Source of the DNA: Chryseobacterium jejuense
GTDB taxonomy: Bacteria; Bacteroidota; Bacteroidia; Flavobacteriales; Weeksellaceae
DNA length: 64,000 nt
Direction of reading: 5' to 3'
Assembly (NCBI RefSeq): GCF_017877355.1
Contig: NZ_JAGIPR010000004.1
Coordinates: 248,001-312,000, forward strand
In this document: in pieces, positions 38,562 to 47,646 of the stretch
Layout of the letters: each line of letters starts with the position of its first letter
Position numbering within the stretch: position 1 is the stretch's first letter
The notes under the pieces: model-generated
Seen by the model: only the letters and a program-made list of their open reading frames with translations
What the model was told of the DNA's origin: nothing
Databases searched by the model: none
Position numbers and translations under genes: made by a program

Positions 38562-39665
38562 TCAGACTTTTAAAATCACCTCAGCAGCATGATCGCTGGC
38601 CCCTTTGCCACCAAGCTTTTCTCTCAAAAGGCTATAGTCATTCAGGACCTGTTCTCTTTTCCCTCCTTCTAAAATTTTATTGAGCTCATCCACCAGATTC
38701 TTAGTATTGAGATCACTTTGGATAAGTTCTTTCACCACTTCTCTATCCATGATAAGATTCACTAACGAAATATAGTTGATATTTTTAACTAATCTTTTGG
38801 CAATGGCGTAAGAAACAGCACTTCCACGATAACATACCACTTCAGGAATATTCAGCAGAGCGGTTTCTAAAGTAGCAGTTCCGGAGGTTACCAGAGCTGC
38901 TTTGGAGCATCTCAACAGATCATACGTTCTATTCGAAACAAAGTGTACATTATCATCCACATATTTCTCATAAAATTCCTTAGGCAGGCTTGGTGCTCCG
39001 GCAATTACGAACTGATAGTCTTTAAAGTGCGGCCTTACGGAAAGCATGATTTCAAGCATTTTCTCCACTTCCTGTTTTCTTGAACCCGGTAAAAGTGCAA
39101 TAATTTCCTTTTCGTTCAGTTCATTTTCTTTTTTAAAACCATCAATACTGATTTCCTTTAAATCAGAGATTGCATCCAATAAAGGATGCCCTACAAAGTG
39201 TGAATGAACCCCATGTTTTCTGTAAAAGTCTTCCTCGAACGGAAGAATGACCATCATTTCATCCACATATTTCTTGATAATCTCTACTCTACCTTCTTTC
39301 CAGGCCCAAAGCTGTGGTGAAATATAATAAACAACCTTAATACCCAATTCTTTAGCAAATCTAGCTATCCTTAGATTAAAGCCAGGATAATCTACCAGAA
39401 TTAAAACATCAGGTCTGTTGTTCTGAATATCTTCTTTGCAGAATTTAATATTATTTAAAATCGTTCTCAGATTCATGACTACTTCCAGAAATCCCATGAA
39501 TGCCAGATCACGATAATGTTTCACCAGTGTCCCGCCCTGAGCTTTCATCAGATCACCGCCCCAAAACCTGAATTCCGCCTCTGGCTCCTTTTGTTTGAGG
39601 GATTTCATCAAATTGCTTCCATGAAGATCACCGGAAGCTTCTCCTGCAATAATGTAATATTTCAT
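38562..39665 (-). CDS. lpxB: Lipid-A-disaccharide synthase
   Basis: 367 aa, family length. It joins UDP-diacylglucosamine and lipid X to form the lipid A disaccharide (a glycosyltransferase step in lipopolysaccharide synthesis), at the inner membrane. Motifs: IIAGEASGDLHGSNLM at the start, VDYPGFNLRIA, YYISPQLWAWKEGRV, LPGSRKQEV, and the C-terminal VTSGTATLETALLN. It is separated by 33 bases from the GH99-like gene on the same strand. Confidence 0.95.
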   Translation of the reverse strand: MKYYIIAGEASGDLHGSNLMKSLKQKEPEAEFRFWGGDLMKAQGGTLVKHYRDLAFMGFLEVVMNLRTILNNIKFCKEDIQNNRPDVLILVDYPGFNLRIARFAKELGIKVVYYISPQLWAWKEGRVEIIKKYVDEMMVILPFEEDFYRKHGVHSHFVGHPLLDAISDLKEISIDGFKKENELNEKEIIALLPGSRKQEVEKMLEIMLSVRPHFKDYQFVIAGAPSLPKEFYEKYVDDNVHFVSNRTYDLLRCSKAALVTSGTATLETALLNIPEVVCYRGSAVSYAIAKRLVKNINYISLVNLIMDREVVKELIQSDLNTKNLVDELNKILEGGKREQVLNDYSLLREKLGGKGASDHAAEVILKV

Positions 39666-39784
39666 TTCTTTCGAAATCTTTATTTGTTTTAATAACCATC
39701 AGAAACAGCCTGCTCTTTCGAATCATGGGCAATCTCTATAGTAAGGATAGAGAACAAATTAAAATGTATATTGATCTTAATTCG

Positions 39785-39792
39785 TAAATTTG
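39785..39792 (+). promoter_or_regulatory. Promoter -7 element of the DUF2480 gene
   Basis: TAAATTTG fits TAnnTTTG and lies 10 bases before the first ATG and 19 before the second. No clear -33 element. It argues that the transcript begins very near the start codon. Confidence 0.55.
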
Positions 39793-39802
39793 TTCAAAGA
39801 TA

Positions 39803-40321
39803 ATGATAAAAATGTCAGAAGAATTTGAAATCCGAAATAAAGTTGCTGAAAGCGGCCTTGTGAATTTTGACCTTACCACTTTACTTCCAAAAGGGGAAAG
39901 AAAAGGTATTGACCTTAAAGATTTTCTTTTTCAGGAAATGATCCTGAAAGAAAAAGATTTCCGTGAAAAGGTGGAAGCCATCAACGTGGAAGAATATAAA
40001 GATTCATACATCTATATATACAATTCTGTAGACACGATTATTCCGCTTTGGGCTTATTTTGTACTTACTGCAAAATTAACTGATGTCACTAAAAAAATTG
40101 TGTTTGGAAACCGCGAGGATTTGGAAGTTATCCTAATGCATAATGCAATCCAGACTTATGACTTCGGAGATATGAGAGGAAAAAGAGTTCTGGTAAAAGG
40201 ATGTTCAGATAAGGAAATTCCTGAAAATGCATATATAGAACTGGTAGAACAGCTAAAACCTATTGTAAAATCTCTGATGTTCGGAGAAGCATGTTCTAAT
40301 GTTCCCATCGTAAAGAACTAA
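39803..40321 (+). CDS. DUF2480 family protein
   Basis: 172 aa, or 169 if the second ATG (MSEEFEIRNK, at 39812) is used, which matches relatives better. The family is restricted to Bacteroidota and has no known activity. The conserved features seen are SYIYIYNSVDTIIPLWAYF, the late VLVKGCSDKEIPENAYIELVE, and SLMFGEACSNVPI with a Cys near the end. No signal peptide or membrane segment. It is monocistronic, diverging from lpxB. Confidence 0.8.
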   Translation: MIKMSEEFEIRNKVAESGLVNFDLTTLLPKGERKGIDLKDFLFQEMILKEKDFREKVEAINVEEYKDSYIYIYNSVDTIIPLWAYFVLTAKLTDVTKKIVFGNREDLEVILMHNAIQTYDFGDMRGKRVLVKGCSDKEIPENAYIELVEQLKPIVKSLMFGEACSNVPIVKN

Positions 40322-40458
40322 GAATGAATTCGTAATTTTATACTTTATTGTTGATTAATTTCTTTTTTTAATTAAACCATATCTTTCATTAAAAAAGGAG
40401 TAAAGTCTTCTAAAACAGAGATCAGAAAACTTTAACAATAATTATGAATCCGAAAAAT

Positions 40459-40487
40459 TTTGTGAGACATATTTTTTGATAACTTTG
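40459..40487 (+). promoter_or_regulatory. Promoter of the DUF937 gene
   Basis: TTTG (40459-40462), a 17-base spacer, and TAACTTTG (40480-40487). This is a good match to the Bacteroidota -33/-7 consensus, with the ATG 31 bases downstream. Confidence 0.7.
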
Positions 40488-40517
40488 AATCAATTAATAC
40501 TTTAATAAACACAAAAA

Positions 40518-41171
40518 ATGAGCTTAATAGACCTACTTACAGGGAACACTAGCAACCAGGTTGCTGAACAGGCTGAAAACAAATTCGGAATCAATAGAAA
40601 TCAGGTAATTGCTTTATTAGCAGTAGCCACTCCTCTTATCATTTCTTACCTAAGAAATAAATCTCAGGATGCCAAGGAAGCTGAAGCGTTAAACAGTGCT
40701 TTAGACAAAGATCATAACGGAAGCATCTTAAACGATCCTTCACAAATTGAAGCCAGACAGGCTGAGGGTGGATCTATCCTTGACCATATTTTTGGTGGAC
40801 AAAAGAGCACAGTAGAAAATCAGTTATCACAAAATACTGGAATTTCAATAGATAAGATAGGACCTATTCTTGCAATGCTGGCACCGGTTGTTATGGGATA
40901 TATCGGCCAACAAAAACAACAAAGTAATGTTGGAGCAGGAGGTTTAGGTGATCTTTTGGGAGGCATCTTAGGAAATGCCTCTAATCAGGCACAGTCTCAA
41001 CAATCTAACCCATTAAATGACATCCTCGGAAGTGTTTTGGGCAATGGACAAGCTCAATCATCAGGAAATCCTTTGAATGATATCTTAGGAAGTGTACTGG
41101 GTGGTAGCGGAAACCAACAGCAACAAGGTGGCGGGCTAGGAAACATCCTTGGAAATATTTTTGGAAAATAA
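40518..41171 (+). CDS. DUF937-type protein with Gly-rich tail repeats
   Basis: 217 aa. The N-terminal 60 residues (MSLIDLLTGNTSNQVAEQ..., GINRNQVIALLAVATPLIISYL) and the middle (TGISIDKIGPILAMLAPVVMGYIG) match the DUF937 type. The tail (about 140-217) is Gly, Gln and Asn rich and repeats NPLNDILGSVLG at about 171 and 189, with GLGDLLGGILG and GLGNILGNIFG variants. No signal peptide. The family's role is not known; the tail may be a flexible or self-associating segment. Monocistronic. Confidence 0.75.
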   Translation: MSLIDLLTGNTSNQVAEQAENKFGINRNQVIALLAVATPLIISYLRNKSQDAKEAEALNSALDKDHNGSILNDPSQIEARQAEGGSILDHIFGGQKSTVENQLSQNTGISIDKIGPILAMLAPVVMGYIGQQKQQSNVGAGGLGDLLGGILGNASNQAQSQQSNPLNDILGSVLGNGQAQSSGNPLNDILGSVLGGSGNQQQQGGGLGNILGNIFGK

Positions 41172-41189
41172 TTAATTTAATTTTTAATA

Positions 41190-41223
41190 AAAAAGGGCGG
41201 AGAAAATTTTTTCCGCCCTTTTT
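41190..41223. terminator. Bidirectional terminator, DUF937 / THX
   Basis: Stem AAAAAGGGCGGA/TCCGCCCTTTTT with a 10-base loop. It lies between the converging DUF937 and THX genes. Confidence 0.88.
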
Positions 41224-41229
41224 ATATCA

Positions 41230-41349
41230 TTACTTTTTAGATTTATCTTCAGATGCTGCAAAAGATTTTGAAGCCTTTCTTGGTCTTCTTTTTCCGTAAT
41301 TTCCGGAATTAATTTTACCTCTTCTTGATTTTTTGTCTCCTTTTCCCAT
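41230..41349 (-). CDS. 30S ribosomal protein THX, 39 aa
   Basis: A short gene below usual ORF-length cutoffs. The minus strand encodes 39 aa beginning MGKGDKKSRRGKINSGNYGK and ending SEDKSKK. This matches the bTHX family, a small very basic 30S subunit protein (about one third Lys/Arg), whose signature GKGDKKSRRGKI is intact. It stands alone between the DUF937 and MATE genes. The ATG is fixed by the MGKGD start. Confidence 0.9.
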   Translation of the reverse strand: MGKGDKKSRRGKINSGNYGKRRPRKASKSFAASEDKSKK

Positions 41350-41436
41350 AGTAATAAGTATTTGTTGTTATTACGAATTTAGGGAATACATCATTAATAT
41401 CCAACCATTTAAGCTGTTAAATTTTCATAAGAAAGG

Positions 41437-41563
41437 AAAATGGGAGCTGGAAGATGGGAGTACTGCCAGTCATTAATTCTAAATTCCTTTGATAAATCTA
41501 TTATATGAAAAGATGACCATTTGTATTTTAAACTTCCTACTTCCATCTCCCCGCTTCCTGCTC
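41437..41563. repeat. Imperfect inverted pair of purine-rich repeats
   Basis: The left part (about 41437-41465) is purine-rich, around GGGAGCTGGAAGATGGGAG. The right part (about 41530-41563) is pyrimidine-rich, around CTTCCTACTTCCATCTCC. Read on the opposite strand, the right copy resembles the left one, with about 65 bases of AT-rich sequence between. It lies in the gap between THX and the MATE gene and is not coding. Confidence 0.6.
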
Positions 41564-42958
41564 TTATACTTTAATCGTTTTCCATTTTCCTTTTCTGAAC
41601 AGAATAAAAGCAACTATGGTAATCAGCGTTTCTGCTGCAGGGATTGAAATAAATACTCCTTTTGGTCCCATTTCCAGATATTTTGAAAGGAAAAAAGCTA
41701 AAGGAATCTGAAACAGCCAGAATCCGAAAAGATTCACCCATGTTGGTGTCCAGGTATCTCCTGCTCCGTTGAATGCATTAATCATTACCATTCCGATTCC
41801 ATAGAAAACAAAACCTATACTCATAATATGAAGCGCATTTTTAGCAAAATTCTTAATTTCTATTTCCTGAGTAAAGAAACTCACTAAAAAATTACCGAAA
41901 AGCACAAATATTAAGCTTACAATCAACATGAAGATCACATTATATTTCACTGTTTTCATGACAGACTGCTCTGCTCTTACCATTTCATTCGCTCCCATAT
42001 TCTGTCCCACTAATGTAGATGCTGCATTACTTAATCCCCAGGCTGGAAGTATAAAGAACATCATTAACCTTAGGGCTGTCTGATAACCTGCAGAAGCATT
42101 TTCACCACCTGTAGTGGCTACCAGTTCTGCTAGAAAGATCCAGCTACATGAAGCGATCACAAACTGAAAAATTCCGGGAGTAGCAATTTTTATGATAGAT
42201 TTAATTAAACTATAATCTGCTTTAAAATAAGGGAGTTTAATCCGGATTTGTGTATCTGCCACCAAAAGATGGTACAGTTGGTAGATCACCCCAATACTTC
42301 TCCCAATAGTAGTTGCCAAAGCTGCTCCGGTAAGGCCCATTGCTGGAATAGGTCCAAAGCCTTTAATCAGAAGAGGACAGAGAATAATGTTCGCAATATT
42401 GGCAATCCATAAACTTTTCATTGCAATCATTGCATTTCCCGCTCCTCTAAAAATCCCGTTAATAAGGAATAAAAGCATAATGATTGTACTGCTTCCCATC
42501 ATAATTCTCGTAAAGTCTTTTCCATAAGCAGCGGCTTCCGGTCTTGATCCCATCAGGATCAGAATTTCTTCCGCATAAACAACACCTAGAATACTTAAAA
42601 CAAGCGTTATCGCAAATGACACCAGCAATACCTGGGCTGCACTTCGGGAAGCCTGTTCCGGGTTTTTCTCCCCAATTCTTCTCGATACCATTGCTGTTGC
42701 CGCCATACTCATTCCAATTGCAATAGAGTACATGATGGAAAGCACAGACTCTGTAAGCCCTACAGTCTGAATCGCGAAACCACTCTCTTTCAGATGCCCC
42801 ACAAAATACAGATCTACCAATGCAAACACCGACTCCATAGCCATTTCCAGCATCATCGGAATGGCCAGAAGCAGAACAGCACTTCTGATATTTATCTTCG
42901 TAAAATCGGTTTCTTCTCCACGAAAGGCTTTTTTAAAAAAGTCAATATATTTAGTCAT
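41564..42958 (-). CDS. MATE family multidrug exporter
   Basis: 464 aa with about twelve membrane segments, the usual number and length for MATE (multidrug and toxic compound extrusion) antiporters. The two halves are recognisable: AVLLLAIPMMLEMAMESVFA...YFVGHL in the N half and IKIATPGIFQFVIASCSWIF in the C half. The substrate and coupling ion cannot be read from the sequence. Monocistronic on the minus strand, with the repeat pair just downstream of the stop. Confidence 0.88.
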   Translation of the reverse strand: MTKYIDFFKKAFRGEETDFTKINIRSAVLLLAIPMMLEMAMESVFALVDLYFVGHLKESGFAIQTVGLTESVLSIMYSIAIGMSMAATAMVSRRIGEKNPEQASRSAAQVLLVSFAITLVLSILGVVYAEEILILMGSRPEAAAYGKDFTRIMMGSSTIIMLLFLINGIFRGAGNAMIAMKSLWIANIANIILCPLLIKGFGPIPAMGLTGAALATTIGRSIGVIYQLYHLLVADTQIRIKLPYFKADYSLIKSIIKIATPGIFQFVIASCSWIFLAELVATTGGENASAGYQTALRLMMFFILPAWGLSNAASTLVGQNMGANEMVRAEQSVMKTVKYNVIFMLIVSLIFVLFGNFLVSFFTQEIEIKNFAKNALHIMSIGFVFYGIGMVMINAFNGAGDTWTPTWVNLFGFWLFQIPLAFFLSKYLEMGPKGVFISIPAAETLITIVAFILFRKGKWKTIKV

Positions 42959-43075
42959 TGCTCTGTTTATAATTTATATATCCTCAAAAATACAAATCTG
43001 GTTTGTAGTAAGTCTTAGCAATTGGCAATAAAAATTAATCAGAAGTTTTTTTATTTATAAAACCTGCAAAAATCT

Positions 43076-43083
43076 TATCTTTG
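43076..43083 (+). promoter_or_regulatory. Promoter -7 element of aspS
   Basis: TATCTTTG fits TAnnTTTG, 61 bases before the ATG. Between it and the start are AACCTTAAACATTGAACTTT-like repeats. No clear -33 element. Confidence 0.55.
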
Positions 43084-43143
43084 CCAACGAAAAATTCAGG
43101 GTTCAAAATAGAACCTTAAACATTGAACTTTAAACAAATAATT

Positions 43144-44898
43144 ATGTTTCGATCACACACCAACGGAGAACTATCTCTGAAAAATCTGAATGAAGAAGTT
43201 ACACTATCTGGATGGGTACAGACTATCCGTGATAAAGGATTTATGATTTGGGTAGATCTTCGAGATCGTTACGGAATTACCCAGCTGGTCTTTGATCAGG
43301 AGCGTTCTTCTGCACAACTGATGGAAGAAGCTAAAAAATTAGGCCGTGAATTTGTTATCCAGGCTACCGGAAGAGTTATTGAAAGAGTAAGTAAGAATCC
43401 TAATATTCCTACAGGAGAAATTGAACTTTTAGTTGAAAAATTAACGATCCTAAATGATTCTCAGCTTCCTCCCTTCACTATTGAAGATGAAACAGACGGT
43501 GGAGAGGAATTAAGAATGAAATACCGTTATCTGGATATCAGAAGAAATCCGGTAAAAGATAAGTTGATCTTCCGTCACAAAATGGCTCAAAAGGTAAGAA
43601 ATTATTTATCAGATGAAGGTTTTATTGAAGTAGAAACTCCTGTTTTAATTAAATCTACTCCGGAAGGAGCAAGAGACTTCGTGGTTCCAAGCAGAATGAA
43701 CCCAGGACAGTTTTATGCATTGCCACAGTCTCCACAAACTTTCAAACAGCTTTTGATGGTAGGTGGAATGGATAAATATTTCCAGATTGTAAAATGTTTC
43801 CGTGATGAGGATTTAAGAGCAGACAGACAACCGGAATTTACACAAATCGACTGTGAGATGGCTTTTGTAGAACAGGAAGATGTAATGAACGTTTTCGAAG
43901 GAATGACTAAAACTCTTATTAAAGATATTACAGGGCAGGAATTCGGTGATTTCCCAAGAATGACATATGCAGAGGCAATGCAGAAATACGGAAATGATAA
44001 ACCGGACATCCGTTTCGGAATGGAATTCGTAGAACTTAACGAGCTAGTAAAAGGAAAAGACTTTAAAATATTTGATGAAGCAGAATTGGTTGTCGGAATC
44101 AATGTAGAAGGATGTGCAGAGTATACAAGAAAGCAAATTGATGAGCTTGTGGATTGGGTAAAACGTCCACAGATCGGGGCTTCAGGTATGGTTTGGGCTA
44201 AATTCCAGAATGACGGCGTGAAGACCTCATCAGTAAATAAATTCTATAATGAAGAAGATTTAACAAAGATCATCGAAAAGTTCGGGGCTAAGGAAGGAGA
44301 TTTAATGTTGATTCTTTCCGGAAACGAGAACAAAGTAAGAGCTCAGCTTTCTGCATTGAGAATGGAGCTTGGTAACCGTTTGGGATTAAGAAAAGGCAAC
44401 GTATTTGCACCACTTTGGGTTGTTGACTTCCCTCTATTGGAATGGGATGAAGACTCTGAAAGATACCACGCAATGCACCACCCTTTCACTTCTCCAAAAC
44501 CAGAAGATATCCATTTATTGGAAACTGATCCTGGAAAAGCAAGAGCCAACGCTTACGATATGGTACTTAACGGTAACGAAATCGGAGGTGGATCTATCAG
44601 AATTTTTGACAGAGATCTTCAATCAAAAATGTTTGACCTGTTAGGATTCTCAAAAGAAGAAGCGGAAGCTCAGTTTGGATTCTTAATGAACGCATTTAAA
44701 TACGGAGCTCCACCACACGGCGGGCTAGCATTCGGATTTGACCGTTTAGTAGCTATTCTGGATGGAAATGAAGTAATCAGAGATTATATTGCATTCCCTA
44801 AGAACAACTCCGGACGTGATGTTATGATTGATGCGCCAGCTTCTATTGCTGATGTACAGCTCGATGAATTAGAGTTAAAATTAGATTTAAAAGCATAA
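43144..44898 (+). CDS. aspS: Aspartyl-tRNA synthetase
   Basis: 584 aa from the ATG giving [15 protein letters not shown]; the in-frame codon 21 bases earlier gives an extension relatives lack. It attaches aspartate to tRNA-Asp (class II synthetase). The anticodon-binding OB fold (about 15-110) precedes the class II catalytic core, with motif 2 [18 protein letters not shown] and motif 3 [13 protein letters not shown]. The bacterial GAD insertion (about 290-410) is present. It ends in a strong hairpin terminator. Confidence 0.96.
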   Translation: MFRSHTNGELSLKNLNEEVTLSGWVQTIRDKGFMIWVDLRDRYGITQLVFDQERSSAQLMEEAKKLGREFVIQATGRVIERVSKNPNIPTGEIELLVEKLTILNDSQLPPFTIEDETDGGEELRMKYRYLDIRRNPVKDKLIFRHKMAQKVRNYLSDEGFIEVETPVLIKSTPEGARDFVVPSRMNPGQFYALPQSPQTFKQLLMVGGMDKYFQIVKCFRDEDLRADRQPEFTQIDCEMAFVEQEDVMNVFEGMTKTLIKDITGQEFGDFPRMTYAEAMQKYGNDKPDIRFGMEFVELNELVKGKDFKIFDEAELVVGINVEGCAEYTRKQIDELVDWVKRPQIGASGMVWAKFQNDGVKTSSVNKFYNEEDLTKIIEKFGAKEGDLMLILSGNENKVRAQLSALRMELGNRLGLRKGNVFAPLWVVDFPLLEWDEDSERYHAMHHPFTSPKPEDIHLLETDPGKARANAYDMVLNGNEIGGGSIRIFDRDLQSKMFDLLGFSKEEAEAQFGFLMNAFKYGAPPHGGLAFGFDRLVAILDGNEVIRDYIAFPKNNSGRDVMIDAPASIADVQLDELELKLDLKA

Positions 44899-44902
44899 AT
44901 TT

Positions 44903-44929
44903 AAAGCGGGGCATTTGCCCCGCTTTTTT
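44903..44929 (+). terminator. Terminator of aspS, against the next start codon
   Basis: Stem AAAGCGGGG/CCCCGCTTT (loop CATTTG) followed by a T run. The next gene's ATG is only 3 bases after the last T. Confidence 0.9.
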
Positions 44930-44932
44930 ATT

Positions 44933-45469
44933 ATGAAAACCCTTATTCAGCTCCTTTCTTTAATTAACTATGTATCAGCTTTAGGAATTGTGATATCTAT
45001 AATACTGGTACTATTAAAAAAAGTAATATACTATCCTCCCAACACAATAAATGATGCTAAAGAAAAATCTTCAAAATATCTATCCATATTTGGAGTATTT
45101 CTTTCATTAACTATTATTTGTACTATAGGCAGTAAAGCACTTATAAAACATGATTTCCAAAGAATGCTGAAAGAAAATAAGATTACTTTAGTAGAAGTCA
45201 ACGGGTTCCCCTTCGCTCAGGAAGATGCCGCTGACCTTTTTATAAAATTTGAAGGTGATCCCGGACGCTTTCATTGTGAGTCTTATCCAGGATATATTAC
45301 CTTTGAAAATAATGAGTTAATTCCTATTGAAGTTATTCAACATTGTTACGAGGAGAACAAGTACATTATTGTCTCGAAGAAGTATACAACTGATGCTACG
45401 ATTGGAATCATAACGACTTCTAAATTCAATTATATAAAAAACAAAATTCCTTTTACAGATCAACAATAG
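44933..45469 (+). CDS. Small membrane protein of unknown function
   Basis: 178 aa from the ATG giving MKTLIQLLSLINYVSALGIV; an upstream TTG inside the aspS hairpin is a poor start. Two hydrophobic segments (about 11-29 and 50-67) flank a short basic loop; the rest (about 75-178) is soluble and carries two Cys (HCESYPGYITF, QHCYEENKYI). I do not recognise a family. The gene follows the aspS terminator without room for a separate promoter, so it depends on read-through or on a promoter inside aspS. Confidence 0.6.
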   Translation: MKTLIQLLSLINYVSALGIVISIILVLLKKVIYYPPNTINDAKEKSSKYLSIFGVFLSLTIICTIGSKALIKHDFQRMLKENKITLVEVNGFPFAQEDAADLFIKFEGDPGRFHCESYPGYITFENNELIPIEVIQHCYEENKYIIVSKKYTTDATIGIITTSKFNYIKNKIPFTDQQ

Positions 45470-45481
45470 TTGTCGGGAAAA

Positions 45482-46750
45482 TTATTTCATCTTCAACATC
45501 TCTTCTCTTCCCGGCCCTGTAGAAAGATAGCCCACAGGAATTTCAAGTTCTGTTTCCAGAAAAGTAAGAAAATCTTTTACCTCTTTTGGAAGCGCTGAAG
45601 GATCTTTAATTACTGAAAAATCTGCTTCCCAGCCATTCAGCCATTTGAATATTGGTTTTGCATTTTCAGGAAGGGTTCCGGCAGTAGTTTCAATAGTTCC
45701 GTCTTCCAATTCATAATGAGTACAGACTGCAACTGATTTTAATCCACTTAAAACGTCTGCTTTAGTCAGAACCAATTGAGTAACCCCATTAATCATTACA
45801 GCATATCGTAAAGCAGGAAGATCCAACCATCCGGTTCTTCTCGGACGACCAGTGTTGGAACCAAACTCATTGCCCTTTGTTCTGATTTTCTCACCCATCT
45901 CATCAAACAACTCCGTTGGAAATATTCCGTTTCCTACCCTTGTACAGTACGCTTTGGCAATACCATAAATCTCACCGATCTTTTTCGGAGAAATTCCCAA
46001 TCCGCTGCAAGCCCCGGAAGCAGTTGTTGAAGAAGAGGTTACATAAGGATATGTTCCATGATCGATATCCAACAATGCAGCCTGGGATCCTTCTGCTAAA
46101 ATAGTTTTTCCATCCTTTACAGCTCTATTCAGGAATAGTTCAGTTTCTGTACAATTGAATTGCTTTAAAAACTCAACCGCATCAAAAAACTCTTCACGAA
46201 TTGATTGTAAAGATGGTAATTCCATCCCACCTTCAGACAAAAACTGGTAATCTCTTTCCAGAATACGCTCTATCCTTTCTTTAAAGTCCGGTGAATACAT
46301 ATCCCCAATTCTTACATTCTGTCTTAAAATTTTATTTGAATAGGCCTGAGCAATACCATTCTTTGTTGTTCCTATAGTGGTGTAAGCCGGACTTTCTTCC
46401 ATGAAAACATCCAGAAGCTTATAAGTAGGTAATACAAAATGAGCCTTTTTAGAAATAATAAGATTTTTCTCAGGCTGAAGGGCTTCATCGAACTTCTTTA
46501 AATTCAGAATTTCATTTTTAAAGCTTATCGGATCAAGAACAGTTCCTGTCCCAATAACATTCTGCACTCTTTGCATAAAAATTCCTGAAGGAATCATTTT
46601 AAGGGTTATTCTTTTCCCGTTTCTTTCAATACTATGTCCAGCATTCGAACCGCCATTGAAGCGGGCTGCAATATCATAATTTTCACTGATAAGATCAATA
46701 AACTTTCCTTTTCCCTCATCTCCCCATTGAAGTCCTAATACAATATCCAT
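45482..46750 (-). CDS. purA: Adenylosuccinate synthetase
   Basis: 422 aa from the ATG giving MDIVLGLQWGDEGKGKFIDL; an ATG 21 bases upstream would add MYHKNND, which relatives lack and which overlaps the promoter. It joins IMP and aspartate with GTP in AMP synthesis. Visible are the GTP-binding start QWGDEGKGK, NGGSNAGHSI, and the late RPRRTGWLDLPALRYA. Downstream is a converging membrane-protein gene with only 12 bases between. Confidence 0.95.
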   Translation of the reverse strand: MDIVLGLQWGDEGKGKFIDLISENYDIAARFNGGSNAGHSIERNGKRITLKMIPSGIFMQRVQNVIGTGTVLDPISFKNEILNLKKFDEALQPEKNLIISKKAHFVLPTYKLLDVFMEESPAYTTIGTTKNGIAQAYSNKILRQNVRIGDMYSPDFKERIERILERDYQFLSEGGMELPSLQSIREEFFDAVEFLKQFNCTETELFLNRAVKDGKTILAEGSQAALLDIDHGTYPYVTSSSTTASGACSGLGISPKKIGEIYGIAKAYCTRVGNGIFPTELFDEMGEKIRTKGNEFGSNTGRPRRTGWLDLPALRYAVMINGVTQLVLTKADVLSGLKSVAVCTHYELEDGTIETTAGTLPENAKPIFKWLNGWEADFSVIKDPSALPKEVKDFLTFLETELEIPVGYLSTGPGREEMLKMK

Positions 46751-46768
46751 ATCATTATTTTTATGGTA

Positions 46769-46776
46769 CAAAGCTA
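46769..46776 (-). promoter_or_regulatory. Promoter -7 element of purA
   Basis: TAGCTTTG on the minus strand fits TAnnTTTG. It is 18 bases before the ATG at 46750; the transcript would start inside the longer reading of the gene, supporting the shorter protein. Confidence 0.65.
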
Positions 46777-46913
46777 TGGCAGTTTGAAAAAGAGGCCATT
46801 GCCATTTGACAAAAACGTATTGGTGTGAATATACAAGAGAGATATTTATAAATAGGAGACAAGAATTGGTTCTAGCCTTGTATTTTTAATATGAATCGTA
46901 TTGACTGGGTTTT

Positions 46914-46964
46914 GGCTAAAGCCGATGGAAGATTTTAAAATGACTGAACGAAGGGGCTAAAGCC
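46914..46964. repeat. Paired GGCTAAAGCC elements
   Basis: Two exact copies of the palindrome-like GGCTAAAGCC at 46914-46923 and 46955-46964, in similar contexts (TTGACTGGGT before, GGGG and CCCC nearby). They lie in the 300-base gap between purA and the Crp-type gene, where no gene is seen. Confidence 0.7.
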
Positions 46965-47073
46965 TATCCCCATTGACTATTACCAATTCATATATTTAAT
47001 TTTGCTAGAAAAATAAGATCTATAGAAGTTACATTCTAATCCTTACACTTATTTTCTACTTTAAGAGACCGCA

Positions 47074-47646
47074 TTACTCATTAATATTCCTCCTGATCCT
47101 GCTCAATGAAGAAGGAGTCACCCCAAGATAAGAAGCTAACATAGACTGTGGAACTCTATTGGCAAGTCCCGGATAATGATTTAGAAAGTGAATGTATCTG
47201 GATTTTGCATCCTGATTGAGCATAATGCTTGCGACTTTAAGCTTATTTTCCGCAACAAACCCATGAATTCTGGCAAATAAGACAGGCCATATTGCAATTT
47301 TCTCCTCTAATATTTTAAAATGACTGAGATCAATAACAAGTAAAACAGCATCCGTAATAGCTTCTATATATTCATGAGCAGGAAGCTGATCTGTAAATCC
47401 TTGAAAATCTCCGATAAACCGGCCTTCATAGATAAAATAACGGGTAAAATCATCTCCCTCTTTATTATAATACAAAGAACGAAATACCCCTTTCTTTACA
47501 AATGCAATCTTTTGGCTTACTTTCCCTGCTTCTACAAAAATCTCACCCTTTTTTACAGAAATTTCCTGAATACCTTCTGCAATTAGAAACTCATCCTGTG
47601 CATTCAGCAATCCAAATTTTTGGATGTAATTAAAAAGTTCTTCCAT
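47074..47646 (-). CDS. Crp/Fnr-family transcription regulator
   Basis: 190 aa. An N-terminal cyclic-nucleotide-binding-type beta roll (about 10-110: GEIFVEAGKVSQKIAFVKKGVFRSLYYNKEGD) is followed by a dimer helix. The C-terminal helix-turn-helix is PQSMLASYLGVTPSSLSRIRRN. It lacks the cysteines of oxygen-sensing Fnr and the exact cAMP-binding set, so the signal is unknown. Such short regulators are common in Bacteroidota. It stands alone; no target is evident from the neighbours. Confidence 0.85.
   Translation of the reverse strand: MEELFNYIQKFGLLNAQDEFLIAEGIQEISVKKGEIFVEAGKVSQKIAFVKKGVFRSLYYNKEGDDFTRYFIYEGRFIGDFQGFTDQLPAHEYIEAITDAVLLVIDLSHFKILEEKIAIWPVLFARIHGFVAENKLKVASIMLNQDAKSRYIHFLNHYPGLANRVPQSMLASYLGVTPSSLSRIRRNINE

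Noticed and set aside
44915..44932. A TTG start for the small membrane protein
   Set aside because: It lies inside the aspS terminator hairpin, and the ATG at 44933 gives a better N-terminus.
46751..46771. The longer N-terminus of purA
   Set aside because: It overlaps the predicted -7 element and is not conserved in the family.
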